A stretch of 11,767 nucleotides of DNA from Oehlia diaphana (GCA_003833135.1 QZLH01000274.1:8732-20498), one strand, 5' to 3'; numbered from the stretch's first letter, positions 1-7,535 are shown. Notes: generated by a model not told the origin, from the sequence alone. A program made the numbers and translations.

Positions 1-172
1 TTATTATGCAGCCAAATAGGATCATGTTGTTTTTAACAAACTGATGTTTTTTAGATAAATTATTATTGCGTAAATATCTTTGATATTTTTGACGCATTAC
101 GTCATATAGATTATTGTCACACATTTACTATGCTTTCCATATGGAACATGATCTTGGACGTCTGCATAATAA
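1..172. mobile_element. Small element with 28-base terminal inverted repeats (MITE-like)
   Basis: Positions 1-28 and 145-172 are inverted copies. Both arms carry an outer TTATTATGCAG and an inner GATCATGTT, separated by 8 diverged bases on each side. The interior is AT-rich, contains a short hairpin (AAATATC, 3-base loop, GATATTT) and has no coding capacity. Size and structure fit a non-autonomous DNA transposon. The left arm begins exactly at the window edge, so the element may extend further left, and no target-site duplication can be checked. Inverted ends are seen directly; the mobile-element call is inference. Confidence 0.5.
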
Positions 173-175
173 CAC

Positions 176-255
176 AGTTATTAGGTAGGGGGGTTAAAAT
201 ATCATCCGAACTGCTTCGCAGTTCGGTGATATTTCAACCCCCCTACCCAATAACT
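176..255. repeat. Near-perfect 80-base hairpin
   Basis: The left arm (176-214) and right arm (218-255) pair over almost their full length around a 3-base TTC loop. The stem contains a G6/C6 run (GGTAGGGGGG) and is far richer in GC than its surroundings. Only two mismatches and one bulged T (near 204) interrupt it. Both mismatches are A opposite C on the plus strand, which become G-U wobbles in RNA read from the minus strand. It starts three bases after the inverted-repeat element, so the two may form one composite element. Confidence 0.75.
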
Positions 256-1250
256 ATTAAATATTGAGTTGATATTGATATCAATATTACGGACAATGGT
301 CGTTTATTTAAAAAAAAAAATTTTTGATCATGATCTGCGAATTGGTTGATCAAAAATCTAAAAGCTAACCATATATTAATATTAAGAAAATATTTATATA
401 TATCTAAATTTTATTAAAAAATATATATATATCCGGTAATTAATAAACTATTTCTTTTTACTTTATTTTTACTGTATTTTTATTTTTTACTTGTTTCTAA
501 TGAAAAAATGAAAAAAATTTAATTAAAAAATACTTTTTCTTTTATTTTCTAATAAAGAAACTGGGAAAAAATACTTTTTTATTTTATTATAAAGTAACAA
601 AAAAAAAAATTTTTTTCTAATTTTAATAAAAATGAAAAGAATTACTTTCTTTCTAATTTTATAAAAACGAAAAAATACTTGCTTTCTGGTTTTCTGATAG
701 AAAAAAATTCTTGTTTTTCTCAAAAAAAAAAAACGCTTTGTCCTTTACTTTTTTTTGATAAAAAATGTCCATTAGCTATTGTATATATCTGAATATAAAG
801 AAAAAGGCCTCCTTCTTCCATTGTAGATAAATCAATACTTAAAGAATATCTTACCTTTATAAATGTAAAAATTCGCGATATTAACCATATTTCCTTAATT
901 ATAAATACAAAATATCATTGTGTTTAAGCCTTCGCAAGATAATTTGGATTGATCAGGACAATTTGAGACAATGATTACCAAAAAAAACCCTAAATAATTG
1001 ATCAATGGTTATCAAAAAAATTTTTTAAGAAAAATTTGTGGGATTTTTTCTTCCTTCTGAACAATAAATATACTTATAATAATAATAAATATCGTGCATG
1101 GGGAGTTACACATTCTAGTATAACTAGTGAATAAATATCAAATTTTTTACGTTCATAGTTCAAAATAATTAAATAATTTTTGCGGACTCAATTTTGTCTG
1201 TAGTCGCTGCAAATTTATGTATACAAAAAAATACTTCCTTGAACTAACTA
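256..1250. other. AT-rich non-coding stretch with simple repeats
   Basis: No gene is visible. Positions 320-330 and 347-357 form a perfect 11-base inverted repeat (ATTTTTGATCA / TGATCAAAAAT) with a 16-base loop. From about 480 to 740 there is a degenerate low-complexity array of AAAAATACTT and TTTCTAAT-like words. The open frame it contains is only Lys/Phe/Ile-rich translation of A and T runs and starts without ATG, so it is not called a gene. The rest is unremarkable AT-rich sequence. Confidence 0.6.
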
Positions 1251-1253
1251 TTT

Positions 1254-1509
1254 ATGATCGTTGATAAATGGATAAATTTCGAAATAAGAAGCATAGAATA
1301 TAAAACACCGGGACATTTCGTTGTTTTCCGAGCCCTACGGCAGTGGCTAAAATTCAGATTTTTTTCAGCTGCGCACCCGCAAAATAGGGAATTTAGCAAT
1401 TTACAGATGATCGTCGATAAATCAGAAGCACAAAATATAAATACCGGGACATTCCGTTGTTTTCCGTGCCTTACGGCAGTGGCGATTGTTTTCGGCTGCG
1501 CACCCGCAA
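1254..1509. repeat. Two diverged tandem copies of a ~103-129 base GC-richer repeat
   Basis: Copy A (1254-1382) and copy B (1407-1509) share, in the same order, ATGATCGTTGATAAAT-like, ACCGGGACATTYCGTTGTTT, CTACGGCAGTGGC-like and GCTGCGCACCCGCAA blocks. Copy A is longer by about 26 bases, mostly extra sequence near 1268-1285. Both strands happen to be open across the region (101 and 103 codons), which is typical of stop-poor GC-rich repeat sequence and does not show coding. The sharp GC change against its flanks suggests a dispersed genomic repeat that duplicated in place. I do not recognise the family. Confidence 0.7.
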
Positions 1510-1559
1510 CCAAAAAGTGGCTTAGATACGGGATATGTAATCTTAGTTGTGACATCTAA

Positions 1560-2183
1560 ATCATCTAAATTTAATTATAAGGTTTCTCTAAAATCGCAGC
1601 ATTTAATAAATGAACCTTTAGGTTATAAATGCCATTCATAATAAATTATAGTATGAATTGGTCTTTTATTATACTCTAAGTAGATCCGCATGTACTGTAT
1701 AGCGGGCCTTGCATCTAGATTAATATGCGGAAACTTTCGGAATTTCTGATCTGCATGTGCTTATTTAATTTTACAAACAGAAAAAAAAAATCACATGCGA
1801 TCCGCAAGCTCCTGAGGACTAAAGTACGGGAATGATTGTTAAATACAACGGCAAGATATTTTGTGTAGTAATTCAGCTTTTTGTTCGTACTCATTAGTCC
1901 GAAGTGTAACAAGAGATTATTGAAAATTTGAGTAACTAGTCCCCTGTAAAAATTTTTATCTGTAAAACTCCGTGAATATGATGATACATTTACGGAAATA
2001 ACATGGGACAAAAAAAAAACACGAATAAAATTTTTATAAGGGCCGGATAATATTAAATTGCCTGTTATTTTCAATAAAAAAAAAAAAAATTTTTTTCTAC
2101 TTTTCATTACTATATTATTGTTCGAACAAGAGGAATATACCTCGAGGTCACGAAATTACTTTTCTTTTCTTGTCTAGTAAACT
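1560..2183. other. Intergenic region upstream of the SH3 gene
   Basis: AT-rich spacer that should contain the promoter of the gene starting at 2184. A pyrimidine-rich run (2159-2174, ACTTTTCTTTTCTTGTCT-like), common near fungal transcription starts, lies just before the ATG. It ends in CTAG, so a 5' leader intron acceptor is also possible. An 8-base palindrome CCTCGAGG lies near 2140. No convincing TATA box can be singled out because the whole region is A/T-rich. A minus-strand frame of 130 codons (1715-2107) is judged spurious. Confidence 0.4.
1893..1909. repeat. 17-base repeat, first copy
   Basis: ATTAGTCCGAAGTGTAA occurs here and identically at 5373-5389, 3.5 kb away in the same orientation. 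Each copy is followed closely by a TTGAGTAA word. A shared 17-mer with mixed composition is unlikely by chance and suggests fragments of one dispersed repeat. Confidence 0.5.
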
Positions 2184-3378
2184 ATGAAAGAATACATTAC
2201 TTTACCATTATTCTTTATTAACTTACCATCCGTATCATTGTCCGATTCAACTCTATGCAATAACATAGTTAATAGCGTTTCAAGTGTCGCGTTTGGAAAT
2301 TATTTATCCTTCTCTGGTGGTATACTTTTGACTTTCTTCAACAATCCCTCCAAAAATGATACTTCTTTCTTTGCCAAATTAAGAAGATTTTTAATTCAAA
2401 CTGCAGTCTCACAATTAATGGCAGTATTGGCTCTTATGACTTTCATGACGACCAAATTTTTCATATTAAATAATATAGAATTACCTAGATTTCTTGGTTT
2501 ATGTTCTCTTGTTATGTATGGTTTATGCGGTGCAACTACTTTAACTCAGATTCTCCCGAGTAAAATTAAACATATTCGCAACACGATTCGAATCATTCTA
2601 TTTATTCCAATATATATTGTTCAAATGATTTTTCAAATCTATATGAAACTCAAATTTTCACCTCCCGGATATATGGGTGTGTTTCAATTGATTAGTATTC
2701 TATCTATGTTACTCACCCTTCCTTTGTTGTACCTCATTAATAAACTAGACTATGCAAATGAAAAATTTTTATATGCATTCGTATATCCTTTTGTGATTCA
2801 GATTTACTTGCACGTTGGATATTTATGTTTTTATTTATACTGTGACGAAGGCTATTTATCGTCAACATTGTTATTATTCAGCGGTTTTGCACTGGGTAAT
2901 GTTATTCACAGTGCTTATTACTTGATTTTCCCGAGATGGAGATATGAAGTTCCCGACAAAGGCAATTATACTTATAAACCTCCCACTAATAATGATTATT
3001 TGTACAAGGCCATAGCGTTATGTGACTGTAAGTATGTTTATTTCTTCTGACGAAAAAGGTTAAACAGAAGGCCAAAATAGTGGTTTCAGAGCTAAAAAAG
3101 AATATTTACATTCTCCTAACAACTTATTAGACGACGCACAAGATGACAATGAGCTGTCATTTTATGAAGGGGAATCACTTGAAGTTGGTTATATTGAAAG
3201 TACTATGTGGTGGCCAGCAAGGAATAGTAACAATGATGTTGGTCTAGTCCCAATCAACTACGTAAGTTTTATGATAGGATTATTTGATCATTTTGGGTGC
3301 ATTTAAAAAACTAATGTCTTCATATCACATCATATTTAGCTGCAAATCATTCCGAAAGATGGTTACCATATGATATAA
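2184..3378 (+). CDS. Multi-pass membrane protein with C-terminal SH3 domain (Sho1-like SH3), three exons
   Basis: Exons are 2184-3027, 3131-3261 and 3340-3378, giving 337 residues. The ATG is fixed by an in-frame TAA two codons upstream. Residues ~34-52, 69-95, 101-123, 133-155, 163-186, 195-219 and 224-249 are hydrophobic and look like seven membrane helices. Positive loops (KLRR at 65-68, KIKHIR at 127-132, RWR at 251-253) favour N-outside, C-inside. Residues ~272-330 form an SH3 domain: ALCDY (278-282, an ALYDY variant), acidic DDNE, ELSF, tandem Trp 308-309, and PINY (322-325) ending NYLQII. The domain closely resembles the SH3 of fungal Sho1, which binds proline motifs of the Pbs2 kinase. 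Sho1 has only four helices, so this is not an ordinary Sho1. Likely role (inferred): a membrane sensor or scaffold at the cell surface. No operon or gene neighbour informs function. Confidence 0.85.
3028..3130 (+). other. Intron 1 of the SH3 gene (103 bases)
   Basis: The donor is GTAAGT at 3028. A CTAAC branch-like site lies at 3116-3120 and the acceptor TTATTAG ends at 3130. The intron splits codon 282 after its first base. Splicing makes TAC and restores the SH3 ALCDY-DAQDD motif without a break, which is the main reason for choosing this acceptor. Reading through instead stops at 3048-3050, giving 288 residues without the SH3 domain. Nearer acceptors at 3067 and 3089 create immediate stop codons; one at 3070 is in frame. 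Confidence 0.85.
3262..3339 (+). other. Intron 2 of the SH3 gene (78 bases)
   Basis: The donor is GTAAGT at 3262, an ACTAAT branch-like site lies near 3310-3315, and the acceptor ATATTTAG ends at 3339. It falls between codons (phase 0). Splicing yields NYLQII, the expected end of a Sho1-type SH3 domain, then eight more residues and TAA at 3376-3378. Retention would replace this tail with about 14 unrelated residues and stop at 3304-3306. Confidence 0.8.
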
Positions 3379-3405
3379 GTACAGGGCCAAGGCGCTGTTC
3401 AACAT

Positions 3406-3411
3406 AATAAA
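3406..3411 (+). promoter_or_regulatory. Possible polyadenylation signal of the SH3 gene
   Basis: AATAAA lies 28 bases after the stop codon, at a sensible distance for a fungal 3' end. In DNA this AT-rich the hexamer is common by chance, so position is the only support. Confidence 0.3.
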
Positions 3412-4354
3412 TATAAGATAGAGTAATTAGTAGATTATAGGAATTTAGTAATATGTAGAGATGTGCTTATTGACTATATCATTTATATAATTTATGGACT
3501 GTCATATTTAACATGTATTTATTTTATAATTTCTCTTATTTTAAAAATGAATCAAATACTTATTTAATATTGATTTTTGTATTAATCCTATTTAGTTATA
3601 ATGATTCATTTTTCGTATATTAAACAATAAAAAATGTTAAGACAATGGTAGGGGCGTAGGCTAATCCTATGTTTGTGATTGACTAATCAACTAATAACTG
3701 ATTCTCGATCGGATATTTGCCGATATATACATAAATTCAGGGAAAATTCATCTTAAAACGATCATGTATCCATATCCAGTTATCCGTTAATTCTTTTTTT
3801 TTTTTTGTAACAAACCGGATATTTTAAATACTTAGCCCAACTCAGGCTGATGAATTGAAGTTTCCGGATATTTCCATACTTGTTGTTACAGGAAAATTCG
3901 ATGATCTTGTACCACCATATCAACAGATCTGTTTTGGTAGATAAAAACTATTTTATTTGTTCTTTAACAAAAAAATCACTTTTTTACGAATAAAATTTAA
4001 TAAAAAAAATTTGCTCTTTTTTTTAAATTAAATAAATAAATCCTGCTCTTACTACTGGTCTACTCTTTTATAAAAAAATCTTTATTTTATAATTAATAAA
4101 GAAATGGTTATTATTTGTCATATTTTTTATATTTAACAAAAAAAAAAAAAATATTTATCTAATATTTTACTAAATATGTAAAAAAATATTGTTGTTAACG
4201 CTGGTTTTAATAATAATAAAGTTTCTTATGATATTTAATAAATTTGTTGATAATTATTAATATTAATAAAAGTTCTAAAAAAAATTATAAAAGAAAATGC
4301 ATAAATGTTATATCACACAATAGATCATCAGGTTTTTCTTTATGGCGAAATCAA
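3412..4354. other. AT-rich spacer with inverted repeats
   Basis: No convincing gene. A perfect 12-base inverted repeat lies at 3543-3554 and 3602-3613 (AAAAATGAATCA / TGATTCATTTTT, 47-base loop). The word CGGATATTT or a close variant recurs near 3711, 3815 and 3863. From 3960 to 4200 the sequence is poly-A/poly-T-rich low complexity. Confidence 0.5.
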
Positions 4355-4522
4355 ATGGATTCCGAATCCACATATGTGGATACGGAATGTTGGCCAGAAT
4401 TAAAGCATAGCGCCGGACTAGGATTTCGTAATGCTGCCCAAGATCCGATTTTCACTGGTATTCAGAAACCACATACAACAAAATCGAAAATTGATTTTAA
4501 AAGAGAAAATAATTTATTCTGA
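4355..4522 (+). CDS. Short coding-like island, unknown (55 codons, possibly a terminal exon)
   Basis: From ATG 4355 to TGA 4522 the frame is open and clearly richer in G/C than its flanks, and its composition is balanced (Trp, Pro, Gly, Asp, acidic start MDSESTYVDTE). The same frame stays open upstream to 4244, so it could be the last exon of a gene whose earlier exons I cannot find. I do not recognise the protein and see no domain. The start overlaps a near-palindrome at 4359-4388 (ATCCACATATGTGGAT core), which could instead mean it is part of a repeat. Confidence 0.3.
   Translation: MDSESTYVDTECWPELKHSAGLGFRNAAQDPIFTGIQKPHTTKSKIDFKRENNLF
4359..4388. repeat. 30-base near-perfect palindrome
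   Basis: ATTCCG, one unpaired A, then the perfect 16-base palindrome ATCCACATATGTGGAT, another unpaired A, and CGGAAT. It could be a dimeric protein-binding site or a repeat centre. It lies inside the 4355-4522 open frame. Confidence 0.5.
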
Positions 4523-5228
4523 ACTATTTTCTAATATTGTTCGCGTACTGTAATAATATCATTATCGTACGACTTGACCATAACAGAAAAGTTTATCAAT
4601 AGTATATAAGTTTATTTTAACAAATTTTATTAAAATTTTAACAAGGAATACTTTTAATAATAGTAGTATTATTTATTTCCTCCTACTAACAGCAAAAGAA
4701 ATATATCATGTTTATGGTCATATGTACATTTTAGAAATTCTATCTAAAACGTAACCAAAAGACGATTGAATTTTATAAACTCTTATTGGAAAAATGAATA
4801 AATGATTGATTGTAATTTATTATTCGTTTCGTCAATAAAACTTAGATCTCTTCACCTTTATTAGATTTCAAAAACAGATTAATTCAAACTGTTTACGTGT
4901 AATTCAATCATTTATTGAGTCAATAAATTATTAATCTTAGAGTTTTTTACCGGATTATCCTATGAATAATTTAATAATTTAAAAATAATCCATTTGTTCC
5001 AGAATAATTCGAATTATTCTAGAATCTTGAAAGTTGTTTTGAGTTTATTTTTCTTCATACTGTTTCATCAATATTGTATTTTGAAATAAACGTACTATTT
5101 CTTCATCTGTAAGAGTTATTATTATATTAAAGGATACAATATTTTTATGATTATTAGATTAAATTGTAATTTTAATATATACGTTATATTTAAAACTACT
5201 GTATTGTTTCCTTTTTACATATGCTGCC
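4523..5228. other. AT-rich spacer with palindromes
   Basis: No gene is seen. A 14-base inverted pair (one mismatch) lies at 4795-4808 and 4906-4919. Positions 5001-5020 are a perfect 20-base palindrome (AGAATAATTC / GAATTATTCT). A GGATTATCCTA word at about 4953 recurs twice near 8492-8530, suggesting scattered pieces of one repeat. Confidence 0.5.
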
Positions 5229-5362
5229 CTATAAGAAATCTGTATAAGGAAATGATACGTTTTATATACTTTAGATAAACGATTCGTATAAAAATTCCGT
5301 GTATTTAATAAGTTTTTAAAAAATTTACTATAAGAAATCTATATATGGAAATGGTGCGTTTT
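5229..5362. repeat. 35-base direct repeat pair, 99 bases apart
   Basis: Positions 5229-5263 and 5328-5362 match over 35 bases with only about four or five differences. Both begin CTATAAGAAATCT-like and end in a CGTTTT block. No coding or hairpin structure links them. Probably a local duplication or sub-repeats of an element. Confidence 0.6.
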
Positions 5363-5372
5363 TCATATTTTT

Positions 5373-5389
5373 ATTAGTCCGAAGTGTAA
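5373..5389. repeat. 17-base repeat, second copy
   Basis: Identical to 1893-1909, same orientation, located directly after the 35-base repeat pair. Confidence 0.5.
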
Positions 5390-5412
5390 TTGAGTAATTC
5401 TACACAAGATGA

Positions 5413-5562
5413 TACAAATATCCGGGGTATAGGTCACTCGAACAAATTAATAAAAACAAAATCCCTCACCGAATTCCAATAAGAAGCGCTCATGTAGGAG
5501 TAGGAGTAGTGGAATTGTTTGATGAGCTTGCAAATGATTTTGATTATACTTTATGTAGTTAA
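5413..5562 (+). pseudogene. Short coding-like island, unknown
   Basis: An open stretch of 49 codons without an ATG at its start, ending at TAA 5560-5562. Its second half reads as ordinary protein (HVGVGVVELFDELANDFDY), with balanced composition unlike translated A/T runs. The preceding TGA (5410-5412) and lack of a start mean it would have to be an exon or a gene fragment. No family is recognised and no splice partner was found. Confidence 0.25.
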
Positions 5563-5999
5563 TTAGATATTATTATTACTAATGTACTATATTAATGTTT
5601 GTATAATCATTATTGATGCGTTTACTGACACGTCAATATACATATTTTTAACATCAATATACGCATTTTTATACATTGTTATACGTGTCTTTAAACGTTT
5701 TACTGTATGTTGTTTTACACATAAAACGCCATAAAATTGGTTAATATTTTTAAGTAGCGTTGATTGACATAAGATTTCGTTACTCTACGTTTTTTGGTGT
5801 CAAGCAACACATGACATTTATTAACACTTTATACACCTATTCAAATTACCAGAAATCGATTTTGTAATCACAATAATAATGAAATTTTTTAAAAACATAA
5901 TACCGTAAATTATACATTTGTAATGCATACGTAATTTCATAAAAAATTTTATTTTTTTTAAAAATTATATTAAAAATTATAAATAAAAATATGAAAAAA
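5563..5999. other. AT-rich spacer
   Basis: No gene or strong structure is seen. Between 5620 and 5700 the words CATCAATATA/CGTCAATATA and TATACG/TTACGT recur, a weak degenerate repetition. Confidence 0.5.
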
Positions 6000-6193
6000 G
6001 TCAAACCCAATCAGACAACCCCAATTGGACAAAAAAAATAAAATAAATAAAATTATAAAAAAATATGAAAAAAAAGTCTGACCCCAATCAGACACGTCCA
6101 ACCCCAATTGGACAAAAAAAATTATAAAAAATATAGAAAAAAATATGAAAAAAAAGTCTGACCCCAATCAGACACGTCCAACCCCAATTGGAC
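6000..6193. repeat. Tandem array of paired hairpins (three copies, 80-base period)
   Basis: Copies 2 and 3 (6063-6113 and 6143-6193) are identical over at least 51 bases, 80 apart. Copy 1 (6000-6030) is decayed. Each good copy holds two 18-base hairpins separated by AC: GTCTGA-CCCCAA-TCAGAC (6076-6093, 6156-6173) and GTCCAA-CCCCAA-TTGGAC (6096-6113, 6176-6193). Loops are identical; stems differ at two base pairs, each compensated on the other arm. Poly-A flanks every copy, so minus-strand RNA would show UUGGGG-loop hairpins followed by a U run. The minus-strand open frame across it is only translated repeat. Confidence 0.85.
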
Positions 6194-6226
6194 AAAAAAA
6201 AAAAAAATAAATAAATAAAAATTTAT

Positions 6227-6638
6227 TTATTTGAAAATTAAAATTTTAAAGCCATGGCTCCTTTCTGGCGTTAAATTTACAATTTTTCGCTTGGTAAGAT
6301 TTGCTGGACCAGCATTTAACACACCTTTAAACTCTGAAGGAATTTTATCGCAGTAAGCTACCCAGTGGAAACCGTTACAATAGATGCAAGTCAAGTTTCC
6401 TACAGTATTTTTATGTTAAATTTAAAAATGAATTATTTATTAGATAATTTATAAACTTTAATTTTATATTAAATTGATAAATACCAGATTGTGATGATGG
6501 TGTGGTGAGAATAAGCGTGATGAAACATGCGACCAGACATTCGAGCGTGACGGGATATTTGATGTGGTTGTATCCGCTACTTCCTTTGCAGCTTCTTTGA
6601 TTTTCATTGTTAAACATCATTTTTTTCAACTTCTTCAT
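6227..6638 (-). pseudogene. Two-exon remnant with Cys/His motif, possibly a BED finger of a hAT-like transposase
   Basis: Exon 6485-6638 (ATG at 6638) can join exon 6227-6399 across an 85-base GT-AG intron in matching phase, giving 108 residues. The second exon carries C-x2-C-x3-H-x4-C (CIYCNGFHWVAYC) followed by DKIPSEFK and a basic TKRK. The tail after the last Cys resembles what follows the zinc ligands in BED fingers of hAT-type transposases. A normal BED finger has many more residues between Cys pair and His, so the middle would be deleted. In another frame of the first exon there is a BED-like SNVWSHV. A gag-type zinc knuckle is an alternative reading, but it normally has four residues before His. 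No transposase body follows; the hairpin array does. Best read as a decayed fragment. Confidence 0.35.
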
Positions 6639-7026
6639 GATCTGAATCCGTTACAGAAATTATGTTAGAAGCGATATCTGTGAGCTTTCGTGTCTTTTTA
6701 TTAGCCTTGCACGAAGACCTGGTTTTCTAATATTAGTAGAATTAATAGAAATTTTTATTTTTAGTAAATTGATATATACATTTGGCCATTTAAAAAAATG
6801 CTATAGTTCATTTAAATGTTTTATCTTCATCTATATTGTTTCAATATGAAGTAAATTAATTATTCACTAATAGTAATTGACATACTACCTTTAATATTAT
6901 GCTTAATTCAAACGGTAGATACATCAATAAGCCTAGCATATCGTCCAACCAATAATTTCTGCTGGTTTTACCATAAATACGCCATATTTGATGTATGTCT
7001 TTTTTAAAAGGTCGTAATTGTCTCAT
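6610..7026 (-). CDS. Candidate two-exon small gene, unknown (84 residues)
   Basis: Exon 1 is 6889-7026 (ATG at 7026) and exon 2 is 6610-6726, with TAA at 6610-6612. The intron (6727-6888) has a GTAGTATG donor, a CTAAT branch-like site and an ATATTAG acceptor, and the phase is consistent (0). Exon 1 reads like real protein, with Trp-containing IHQIWRIYG and NYWLDDMLGLLMYLPFEL. Exon 2 is basic (KKTRK) then acidic (TDSDHEEVEKND), suggesting a nuclear or nucleic-acid-associated tail. Without splicing the first exon runs on to 56 residues. I do not recognise it. It overlaps the zinc-motif remnant immediately downstream on the same strand and may be the upstream part of the same decayed element. 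Confidence 0.35.
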
Positions 7027-7380
7027 TCTTGAATTGTTAAATATATTTTATATAATACTGTAAAACCTTATTACCAAACCCTGATAACTTATTCACGGCT
7101 TCATGTCAAAAAAAATAATATATTAAAAAAATCTTGGAAGACTTTTTTTTTATATTAATTATTTTACTTACCGTTGATTATTTTTTATCGAGTTAATATC
7201 CATAAAGGAAAACTTCTTTAGCATGTCGTTACGATTTTTTGTGCTTTAAGAACTTGTTCGTTTATTTCAAATTCATTATCTGTAGTTTTTCTGATAAGTT
7301 ACTTGTAGTTTATTTTTTTGAGTCATTTTTTTTTAAAAAAACAGAAAAAGTATTTGAAAAATAAAATTTCGTTTTTTTTA

Positions 7381-7383
<3 letters not shown>
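7027..7383. other. Spacer with weak minus-strand coding traces
   Basis: On the minus strand a 22-codon open piece ends at 7218 and contains NEFEINEQVLKAQKIVT. It overlaps, in another frame, an 18-codon piece that ends at a good donor-like CGGTAAGTAA near 7170. These fragments look protein-like but are too short and frameshifted to call a gene. The rest is AT-rich. Confidence 0.25.
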
Positions 7384-7419
<36 letters not shown>

Positions 7420-7476
7420 TAATTTTTTAAAAAAAAAAAAATTTTTTTAAAAAAAAAAAAAAAATTTTTTAAAAAA

Positions 7477-7533
<57 letters not shown>

Positions 7534-7535
7534 TA
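7384..7535. repeat. 152-base tract with no G or C
   Basis: Alternating long runs of T and A, including a T run of more than 30 bases ending near 7516, without a single G or C between the C at 7383 and the C at 7536. A-run and T-run blocks can pair with each other to form hairpins. Such a tract strongly disfavours nucleosomes and is prone to slippage, so its exact length in an assembly is uncertain. Confidence 0.8.

Noticed and set aside
523..723. Plus-strand open frame of 66 codons
   Set aside because: No ATG start; the protein is only Lys, Phe, Ile and Arg from A and T runs in a degenerate simple repeat.
1244..1559. Overlapping open frames on both strands (101 and 103 codons, each with ATG)
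   Set aside because: Both arise from the same two-copy GC-rich repeat with few stop codons; no domain, and neither strand is favoured.
1715..2107. Minus-strand open frame of 130 codons
   Set aside because: It has an ATG but starts in an A/T run (KKFFFFLL), contains no recognisable domain, lies in the presumed upstream region of the SH3 gene and includes a copy of a 17-base repeat. A small gene cannot be fully excluded.
3028..3089. Intron 1 ending at TTTCAG 3089 or at AAACAG 3067
   Set aside because: Both look like good acceptors but the split codon then becomes TAG or TAA; the acceptor at 3130 restores the SH3 motif.
5970..6167. Minus-strand open frame of 65 codons
   Set aside because: It is the translation of the paired-hairpin tandem repeat and its A-rich linkers.
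6000..6193. Bacterial-type intrinsic terminators (hairpin plus U run on the minus strand)
   Set aside because: The window is eukaryotic (spliced gene), so this reading does not apply; loop TTGGGG also resembles a ciliate telomere unit, but only six bases, not tandem.
5229..6193. CRISPR-like repeats
   Set aside because: Repeats are too few, unequal in spacing and in eukaryotic DNA; they are tandem or dispersed repeats.
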